Origin: Alitta virens
Taxonomy: Eukaryota > Annelida > Polychaeta > Phyllodocida > Nereididae
Length of the DNA: 64,000 nt
Reading direction: 5' to 3'
Assembly (NCBI GenBank): GCA_932294295.1
Contig: OW028576.1
Span: 45,917,128 to 45,981,127, forward strand
Below are positions 56,701 to 64,000 of this stretch, in pieces; position 1 is the first letter of the stretch, and the number at the start of each line of letters is the position of its first letter. The notes below the pieces were generated by a model. It was not told the DNA's origin. It searched no databases and saw only the letters and a list, made by a program, of their open reading frames with translations. The position numbers and the translations under genes were made by a program.

Positions 56701-58755
56701 CCTCACAGATACCTCACTGATGCCTGGCGACGGACGTGCGGCGAGCATTTGATGGACGTTTGGCTAGCGTTTGACGGATGTTCGCCAAGCATTTGACAGA
56801 CGGTCTCAGGGGTGGGGGCCTAGCTCAGTGGTAGCGTGCTGGGCTTCCAACCACTGGGTCCCGGGTTCAATTCCCGGTGGAGCCTATGTTGGATGGCTGT
56901 TTCACCTTTCGTCTCATTGCCGTGGTCCCTACCTGTCCTAATTAGCCCATCAGGTTCAGAAATACAGGACGTAAAGCCCTAATCCACCACCACCACGACA
57001 GACGGTCTCAAGTATTATACGTGATTAACAGAGCCACGAGTGTATGGCTCTGATGTGCGGTTTAATTTGCCAGTTTGGAGTTGTTGGATCAAAACTCGTA
57101 TTTGTTAAAGAACATTCAATCAAACTGCCTACATTTCACACTTGTGATTTACAGAAGTGTCGATGTGATGTCATGCTGTTATAAGAAGCTCTGGCCAATC
57201 CCTAAGTTTCTTGCTAACCAAAATAATTGTTGATTCCAAGGAGGGTCTTACAATTTAAATGTGGGCCAGAAGGTATGGTATCATATTTTAATTATTTTAA
57301 TTCAATTGCCCCCTCCCCACCCACTAGTTCACTGCGTGCTTTTAGTTCGCACTTGCATGCGTCACATGGTCAGTTGTGGTTGGTTGCTTGGACAAGCATA
57401 TACATGTATATGGATTTTATTCTGGAATGAAGTTTTGGATTGAATTGAATTGTTTCTTTTGGGTAAGTTGTGCAGTGAAGTAGCTATGAACTCTGAATAT
57501 CTGCGCTCTATTCTCTTGCAGTTGGTGGTGAAACTTGGTTTCGCATCAGATCTTGTTGTAGCGCATGAAATAATCGTCGGGAATGTTCCGTTGAGAAACG
57601 AACACCAGCCGCATCCTCCGAGGGCTCGTCTTGAAGCACCCTCGGCGCCTCCTGGTTCTGGAATTTCTGCGGCTCAAGTGGAAAATGTCATGGCTGATTT
57701 TTCGGAGATGAATGTTGGAGGAAGGAGGGGAAATGGCCCAAGTATTTGGCAAGAATTTCCCACTCCTCCAATGGAAAGACGGGATCACGGATCCTCTGTG
57801 CCCTCGAACATGGCTGCTGATGGAGGTAAGTGGAATTTTACTAATCTGTGTGTGTGTGAGAGAGAGAGAGAGAAATTTCTGTTCGCAAAGAAAAAGAGCC
57901 CTGAAACACATTACATCATAATGCAGTGATCAAGAAAGCATGCAATTTCTTCCCTTGAAGGGTGCTGACATTATTACTATTACTATGTAAGCTAACATTA
58001 CATATTCATCCAATCAAGTTTCGGTCTTTGAAAATGTGTTTCTTGCATAACAAAGAAAATAATTTTCTGTCATGTCCAACATGCAGATAAAATGATGACA
58101 TTATATTAAACCTAAACTGATACATGCACCAGGTGATTTCCTTGATAAAGTTTAATAGTTGATTTAAAAATAATAATAATAAAATTAAAAAAAAAAAGAA
58201 TAAATAAAATAATAAAAATTAAAAACATAACCTCATCTCGCTGAGCTCCCTAACATTACCATGACATTTTTTTGTACAAATTATTACCTTGATTACCTGG
58301 GACCAGAAACTATTACTTAATCACGTAGTTAATTATTCAATTAATGTATATATATTTAGCTTTATCTTAACCATCAATTTTCTGATCATGTATATAGTTT
58401 ATGTTATGCTATTATTTCACAACCATTATTGTTCTAATACTTGAAATTGCATGTATTGTTAAAATTTTAGTTGTTAAATTTGTAGTATTTGTTTATTGTG
58501 TATGACGAATGTACATATCTAAACATGATTCCAAAACGTCAATGCAACATTATATATATATTATATGACTTGTAGTCCACACCATGTTGCATCCTGAAAG
58601 TCAAAATTTCACAATTAGTTATTTTCTTTTCAGCTCTTCCGTCTTATCAAGAATGCGTTTGGGGTCGTACGGACACCAGAGAAGAAGGAGACAATGAACA
58701 CACTCATGGAAATCACCACTGGGCGCCGTCCTATCCATTCTACGGGGTTGTCTGA
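50800..58755 (+). CDS. Alpha-arrestin (arrestin domain-containing protein), seven coding exons, 415 residues
   Basis: Coding exons: 50,800-50,917 (ATG at 50,800; splice acceptor at 50,792), 51,436-51,546, 53,687-53,913, 54,715-54,897, 55,711-55,893, 57,522-57,825, 58,634-58,755. All have GT/AG borders and phases join without stops. Alpha-arrestins are cytosolic adaptors that recruit NEDD4-type ubiquitin ligases to membrane receptors. N-lobe (about 5-155): FDIVLNGDSPVGFAG, YEFPFSFQLPETLPSSYE, GQVRYNLKAIIEKPW. C-lobe (about 160-300): CCKYGTLSAWLQSNKKGYLP, GEIKNSSS, LRIPPIPASYLQGCKIIDI, YFIR then VVKLGFASDL. The tail carries LPSYQEC (377-383) and APSYPFY in place of canonical PPxY. It resembles ARRDC2/3/4 most; subtype not assigned. 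Introns hold MITEs and a SINE. An untranslated 5' exon likely precedes it. Confidence 0.95.
51700..51890 (+). repeat. Dispersed repeat shared with 16,100-16,280
   Basis: Partner of the copy in the GH13 pseudogene, here in arrestin intron 2. The two are alignable over about 180 bp with many differences. Confidence 0.55.
53361..53633. mobile_element. MITE (family M8), copy 2, arrestin intron 2
   Basis: Element 53,369-53,625 flanked by perfect 8-bp repeats TACTTATC (53,361-53,368, 53,626-53,633). It begins GGGTTTAGTGCAGTAAAGCG, matching copy 1, and ends with the inverted CGCTATACTGC. It ends only 53 bp before the next arrestin exon. Confidence 0.9.
55143..55520 (+). mobile_element. SINE-like segment followed by a hairpin element
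   Basis: 55,157-55,180 (ATGGCCTGGTGATTGGGTGC) and 55,300 (GGTTCAAGCCCCC) resemble A- and B-boxes of a tRNA-derived SINE. 55,380-55,410 is an inverted match to 55,500-55,525 (CTTG-ACCCGGA-ATAC-AATAC), forming a hairpin of about 140 bp. Boundaries and duplications were not found. It lies in arrestin intron 4. Confidence 0.45.
56268..56420. mobile_element. MITE (family M8), copy 3, truncated
   Basis: GGGTGCAGTATAGCAGACCC at 56,271 onward, then ATTTATGA and CCTCATTGCCAGGCCTATGA, matches the inverted right half of copy 1. The other terminus is not seen; the TACG-rich repeat starts nearby. In arrestin intron 5. Confidence 0.75.
56440..57050 (+). repeat. TACG-rich repeat C, second full copy, arrestin intron 5
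   Basis: Matches 4,380-4,720 in order (CGTACATTC, ACGTGGCCATACGTAGCCAC, TATACTCGCCATC, TCATAGAACGCTCGTGAAAC, CGATCTACGA, GATTAACAGAGCCACGAGTG). It is far GC-richer and CpG-richer than its surroundings and full of short palindromes. It is interrupted by SINE copy 3. Confidence 0.85.
56795..57010 (+). mobile_element. tRNA-derived SINE (family A), copy 3
   Basis: Body 56,809-56,996 flanked by perfect 14-bp repeats GACAGACGGTCTCA (56,795-56,808, 56,997-57,010). The head is the most tRNA-like of the three: A-box TAGCTCAGTGGTAGCG, anticodon-loop-like CTTCCAA, B-box GGGTTCAATTCCC. The loop would fit a Gly(UCC) tRNA, but the acceptor stem no longer pairs. It ends in CCACCACCAC. Confidence 0.95.
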
Positions 58756-59480
58756 GTCTGAGTCTATCCGTTCTACACAAGCAATTGATGTCATCTTAGA
58801 AAAGAAGGGCTTCATGGCTTATGTGAATGGAATAGGAATGCGGCAACATTGTGGGTTTACAGCCTGCCAGCATTTGGTACTTTCATGTGCTCTGCCGACT
58901 TTACAATTCCACCATTGGCAGGCTTATCTTTTCTCAATTCCCTTAACTGAAGAGAATTCAGTCTTGAACGCAAAGAGTTAACTGCCAAGGCTTAAGAGCT
59001 CGTACCACTGCCAACACTGGGTGTCTATTGACAAGTAATCATTACATCTGGGTGGGGTGAGGCAATGGTTGAAGAGGATCTTCCCAACTCCTTAATGCCA
59101 TGGTGGAAATGGGGGGTCGCCCAGACACCAACTGTTAAAGGCTAAAGTCACCAGTAAGCTTCAAGGCACTGTAGCTTTATTGAATTATGAATTTTATTAT
59201 ATTGTTCGTAGAAGGTTGAATATAAAGTCATGTTTCTTCATGGTGAATATGATTTTGCATTGATATCCCATAATTCAGGTTTCCAATTTATGAGGCTAAG
59301 GTCAGGATTTATGTACTCATTATTGTTAGCATTGATGTGAACATTTAATGGAAGAATTAAAAAGGAATGAAATTTGAAAATCCTTGCCATTTGTTCCAAC
59401 TTTCAAAATATTTTTGCATATGGTCAAAATGTGTACCGTACCTACTGATACAAATTTGAATTAATTTAATTAATAATGTC
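58756..59480. other. Arrestin 3' region; no further gene
   Basis: Presumed 3' UTR and flank. 59,065-59,115 resembles 32,095-32,150. The open frame 58,694-58,981 is a shadow of the arrestin last exon. Confidence 0.4.
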
Positions 59481-59499
59481 CATTTTTATTCTGTCTATG

Positions 59500-60054
59500 T
59501 ACACTCGGGCTCATCGAAATTGGCCAGGTCATTTAAATTGGCCACTCAAAAGTAAATTATCACCAACTCTTTTAAGGTGCCTGTCAAAGTTTTAAAACAT
59601 TTTAAATGATCAGAAGAGTTAGTTTTGTGACAAATTATGAAGTTGCAAGGTGTGTAATGGTGTTTGCTGGGGTTAATTTTGAGTGGTCAATTTTGATGAC
59701 CCTGCTGTCACCCTGGCCTATGTCAGTGTCTCAATGTTACTGGGTCTGAAGCTTAGTCAGCTTATATGACTAGCTGCCAGAGGCAGACGTAATGACGAGA
59801 TGATATGGCTCTACACCATGTTATACATTTACCTCATGGGTGGGGTCTTTTACTTGCCTCAGCATAGCCACTGAGTACAAGGCACCTCCAATTAAACATC
59901 TCATGCGATCGACATCCAGCTGGGATGAAGCTCATGAAGAGTTACCTGGTCTGGGTTCGAGCCCGGGACCTTCAGCAGAGCTGGCAAATGTGGAATTGGC
60001 GGATGCCTTAACCATTAGGCCACCCAGCTGCCAATTTCAATGACCCTGAGTGTA
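59500..60054. mobile_element. TA-flanked MITE with a nested SINE
   Basis: Ends CACTCGGGCTCATCGAAATTGG (59,502 on; shortened here to CACTCGGGCTCATCG) and the inverted CAATTTCAATGACCCTGAGTG (to 60,052; core TGACCCTGAGTG), with TA on both sides (59,500-59,501, 60,053-60,054). Without the nested SINE it would be about 200 bp. TA duplication suggests Tc1/mariner mobilisation. Confidence 0.8.
59688..60048 (-). mobile_element. tRNA-derived SINE (family B), nested in a MITE
   Basis: On the minus strand the head reads GTGGCCTAATGGTTAAGGC (A-box) and GGTCCCGGGCTCGAACCC (B-box), then a body shared with 12,985-13,095. Flanks CAATTTTGATGACCCTG (59,688-59,704) and CAATTTCAATGACCCTG (60,032-60,048) are a 17-bp target duplication with two differences; the target is the MITE terminus. 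Confidence 0.85.
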
Positions 60055-61854
60055 GAATACCAGTTCAGATGTTGAATCTTTTAAATATTTATATAATATA
60101 TGGTTATATTTATATATAAGCTTGGTCCTATTTAATGGCTGAATTGTCCAGGGCATTGGTGTGCTTGAAAAGGACTGGGAGTGCTGCAGTTCTAGGCCAG
60201 TCCCGGGAAAGTTTTTTTTATTTTTATTAATAATATGTTTACATGTCATTAATACTGGTGCAGGTCTCATTTTACGGAGAGCATGTAATACTTTTCTTTA
60301 TATTAAAGCTTTTTTTTTATGAATTGTCATGTATTTGCATTCATCCCATTTCACACTGGACAATTGAACACTCCCATTTCTCTGCTTAGTGCCATATTTC
60401 CTGTATGTTGGCATATATGTGTGCTGCTAACATTGTTCACACATTGACAGATATCTATTATTTTCTTTTTTTTTAAAGAATTTTCTTGCTTTTTATGAAT
60501 TTATATGCTGAGTTGAGATTTAAGGTTCCTGCCTGAAAATTTTCTCCGATTAAAGCTGTATTGTCACTCAATATGACGGTGGCCAAAATCTATTGCATTC
60601 ACTTCATTGTCTTCTTGATTACCTACCATCCAGAGCCTTGCTGGGTTCACTATCCCTCTATAAAATAAATAAGATTTACCTAGTATTTATTGTTCATGCC
60701 ATCAAAATCAAATATATGTAAACAAACCCAAGTGATGAAAATACTGAACAATGAGTGATGTGATATTTCCATTGTATTTCCTATGTTTTAGTCTTAATTT
60801 CTTTCAATGTATCATTAATTTTTTTGTAATTAATGTCTAATAGATTCATTAGGTTACACATATTTAGTGTGCCTTGATTAAATAAGGTTAATTTTCAATC
60901 ATTTGATGAAGTTTAAAAAATAGTTATTTTGACAGACAGTGGAGCATTTATGGCCATGTGATTTTAAGCGTTGATGTTGCCATTCTAAGATCTTTTTATT
61001 TCCCTATAAACTTGTGTCCTACTTGATGTGAAACATCTCATTTTCCTGGTGCTATATATTGCATTGCATTTATCTGTGTTTTACCATAGATTATATTCTA
61101 AACTGGTTGTTGATATTTTTCCACACATTTTTAAATGTACTCTTTATTTTGTCGACTCTACACAGAATTCTGAAGTTTATCGGATTTGTATCATTGGATT
61201 TTTTATGATGTCTAACATTTACCAAAACCCAGGCAAATGATGCATTAGTCGTGAAATGAAAAAACAAAAGTAAGGCCGCTGATGTTCAAGAATGTTTGGT
61301 TTTTTACTTATTTATGACATGATTAAATGCCTGAATATCTAGTCAACCAAGCGCAAAAGGCATTCTTTCACTTCGAAGTAGAATAAAACCCTTGGCTACA
61401 TGCGCGAGATTGTCATTTTCTCAACTCTACAATAATCGGGGTTACATGACCTCCTGCCAACTTGATCCTATGGCCTATGGCCTCTGGGCCTTCGGCTATA
61501 AATAGCTTTATGATAAGTCCATCTTTATGATAAGTGCATCTTTGCTCGTAAATTTACTGATTAATGCTGTGTGCATAGTTTATAGTTTCTGTAAATTTTT
61601 ATACTGATTAAAAAATGTTTGCCAATGTCATTTCTGACATGATTGTTATTAACTTGGTTAGCAAGAAAAATAAATAGTTCATGTATCATATACAGGTTTG
61701 TAAAATTACAGTGTGCCTTGACATTTTCATTGTCCATGGAAAGTTAGTGTGAGAGTTGCACATTTTCCTTGGTTTTATTTTTCAAAGTTGTTAATTTTGA
61801 TGTGTATGATTAAAACTGCCTGTTGGCCAGAATTTCCTGATTGCAGGCCCGTAG

Positions 61855-62080
61855 CCAAGGAGGGGTCAAGGGGGTCATTCGACCCACCCAACTTGGTCCA
61901 GGTCCATACATTGGTCCACATTAGGGAATGCTATTTTAAAAATTTGTATCGAAGGTCCACAATTTTATGAAAAAGACCCCCCCCCCCCCCCCCCCCCAAC
62001 GCTAGCAATAGCTGTAGTCTAGCCAGAACCGACTACATTGCATTAGATGATCCTGTGGACAGGGGACTTGTAGCTAGCTG
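61855..62080 (+). repeat. Dispersed repeat fragments around a poly-C run
   Basis: 61,853-61,890 has the GGCCCGTAGCCAAGGAGGGG type of repeat end; a C-run occupies about 61,977-61,998; 62,015-62,070 (CATTGCATTAGATG, GTGGACAGGGGA) matches 9,511-9,566 in the mutarotase intron. Confidence 0.6.
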
Positions 62081-63890
62081 TGGTCGTAATCGTGAGGTGC
62101 TTGTTACGCTGATGTTTTGTTGAATTGTTATTTTTGGGTTGTTATCACTGTGTTGTATGTCATTTTTGAAACGGTTAATTATTTTTTTTAGGTCATATAT
62201 ATTTTTTTATTATATGATTGAAAGACCTGCTGTTTAAAAATAGGTATTTAACATGCTTCATTTTACCACAATTAATTGTTACTTTTTTGTTGTTGTTTTT
62301 GCCGAAAGAAAAATTTGCTCTTATATTTTGCCGACACTAAGGAAAGTTTAAAAGGTTTTTGAATATTCAAGTGACTTATGCCGCAATCTGGGCAAAAATC
62401 TCTCAGTTAAAAAGTAAAAAATGTATTGTTAATTTTGCTGTGATATTAAAATCATATTGTAATAGCTTATAATTCTTGTAGTGATATTGTTGAATATGGT
62501 TTAACAAAATTGACATTTAAAGTGTTGCTTCTTTTTTTTAATAATAATTTTTTTTATAATTGTTATGAGATAGCAAATTCATGTACTATGCTTGAATGCA
62601 AGGTTAAGCAGCATATTTTCATGTGTCAGTTGACAGTATTATATACAATTTGAAGAATGTCTTTGTTTAGGTTATTACTTAGCTACCTATTACCTATAGA
62701 TATGTGCAATGTTAGCTAATGTTGCTTATTAAATGCATTTTTCAATGATTATTGCATCTATATTAATTACAGTCTTTTTATTTATTTTTCACATCAATAG
62801 ATATTTCATATTGTTAATATTCATGCTTAACTAGACTAGTGTCAATAGCTAATAGCTAATAATGTTAAATTGTTTGTAAAACTGAGGATAAATAAATTAT
62901 TGTATCTTTAAAGCCAAACAATTCTTTTTCCTTGAATTAATTTAAAAAAGATCTAAGGTTGTGATATTCTGAAATGTTTCCCCTTTGGTGGCGCTTCAGT
63001 GCAACATTGACAGATGTCGCTGCAGTAGAAATTTGACCCAGTTAGATAGTTTTTGTAGAACGAGGTCACTTTCGCTATATATGTGGCGCGCCACGGGAAA
63101 AGGGGGCTTACGGGTGGTGACGTCATAACTGCGAAACTGGCGGGAAAATGCAAGTAAGCCACGCGTGCGTAATAAATGATTGTCACAAGGAAATCCTGCC
63201 AAAACTTTTTTAACTTGCGCTTTTGTAGTTTTGGGAGTACAGCTATAAATGGCACACCATTAGAACCGCGATACAAAAGCGCAACTTACAAACCAAATTT
63301 GGTGAAGATCGGACTAGTAGAAGCCGAGAAAAATGTGATTATTGTACAAATTCAGGCCTAGCAAAATCTGTGATATTTTGACGTCGTACAAATCGTCCAT
63401 GATCACACAATTCGTCTACTTAAGATAAAACAAACTTGACGGCTGTTGTTTTTTTAAAGAAATGGAGCTTGTTTTCGTTTTATTTTGATCTAGAATTGTT
63501 ACAATATAATAAATCCACTATATTAGTGCTACTTTAGACAGTTAAATTTAAGTCGGTCGCACGAGAAAAACGGGCACACACTTCTATCTATTTTTTATCT
63601 AGGCCTAATAGTTTTTATTTATTAGGAGTTAAAAATGCTGTTCCATTCAATGGCCAAGCCCTCTGTAGTGAAGTGCACTCAGTGACCCCAGCCAATTAGG
63701 ACATAGGTCAGAAAGTTCATTAGATATATCTTGATTGCAAAAATGTATTGTGTTGTATTTCAGCAACTAAAAGTGCGAGAAAGATGGGGTTTTCAAATTA
63801 AGCACATGAAATTACATGTTCTACCAAAAGGTGACAATCTTGTATATGTACATGTATTTGTACTTTTGCTCTGTAAATTCAATAAGCATT
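62081..63890. other. No gene recognised
   Basis: AT-rich except for a GC-richer patch at 63,080-63,170 holding GGCGCGCC and TGACGTCA. Overlapping minus-strand frames near 62,950-63,280 show no family resemblance. Confidence 0.4.
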
Positions 63891-63898
63891 TACATAGC

Positions 63899-63940
63899 TA
63901 GATAGACAGATAGATAATAGATAGATAGATTGATGGGTAT
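63899..63940 (+). repeat. (GATA)n microsatellite, interrupted
   Basis: Tandem TAGATAGACAGATAGATAATAGATAGATAG-type sequence (core unit GATA), followed by TTGA/GATT repeats near the window end. Confidence 0.85.
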
Positions 63941-64000
63941 TGATTGACCAGTTGATATAACATCTACATGTGTGATTGATTGATTGATTATTGACCAATT

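Noticed and set aside
738..56886. Functional tRNA genes at the three tRNA-like heads
   Set aside because: Acceptor stems do not pair, bodies extend beyond the tRNA, and each has target duplications; they are SINE heads.
58694..58981. 95-residue plus-strand protein
   Set aside because: Off-frame reading of the arrestin last exon and its 3' flank.
62953..63361. Gene near a GC-rich patch with GGCGCGCC and TGACGTCA
   Set aside because: Frames on both strands overlap and none resembles a known protein; a promoter-like patch is possible but unsupported.

Overview
This is a 64 kb piece of an animal (metazoan) nuclear genome. It is AT-rich, has GT-AG introns, and is packed with eukaryotic transposable elements. 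A single-exon vertebrate-type Toll-like receptor, an alpha-arrestin, a hexose-6-phosphate mutarotase, and BEL/Pao, hAT, Tc1 and LINE relics together suggest a marine invertebrate, most likely a deuterostome such as an echinoderm, hemichordate or cephalochordate. That assignment is inference; no species-diagnostic sequence was recognised.

Layout. 1-5.2 kb: a dispersed repeat, a tRNA-derived SINE, a broken gag fragment and a TACG-rich repeat. 5.7-17.8 kb: a run of damaged host genes. These are JKAMP-like fragments (minus), a mutarotase (plus, one frameshift), an unidentified Ser/Pro-rich minus-strand gene ending in a SILK/RVxF pair, and a GH13/SLC3-like gene (minus) with stops, frameshifts, lost exons and a MITE in one exon. 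A Tc1 element sits between them, inside an older SINE. 17.8-22.1 kb: inverted partners of the repeats at 1-5.2 kb. 22.7-30.4 kb: two decayed mobile-element genes, each split by a non-autonomous element with a clean target duplication (TTAA and an 8-bp duplication), plus a further MITE and a tandem repeat. 32.7-33.9 kb: LINE endonuclease relic and a second SINE.

34.3-37.1 kb: an intact Toll-like receptor of 934 residues. 39.0-41.3 kb: BEL/Pao pol relic (minus). 41.5-44.1 kb: a largely intact BED-finger hAT transposase with one intron. 44.2-49.7 kb: tandem repeats, an inverted-repeat element with poly-G/poly-C arms and a 9-bp target duplication, and a LINE tail. 50.8-58.8 kb: an intact seven-coding-exon alpha-arrestin whose introns hold MITEs and a third SINE. 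59.5-64 kb: a TA-flanked MITE with a nested SINE, dispersed repeats and unremarkable DNA.

The host genes do not form an operon or obvious pathway. The strongest story is layering of mobile elements: many insertions can be ordered in time because they interrupt recognisable coding sequence or each other, and several still show exact target-site duplications. Reading frames are intact for the TLR and the arrestin, and largely intact for hAT. Every host-like coding segment between 5.7 and 17.8 kb is damaged.
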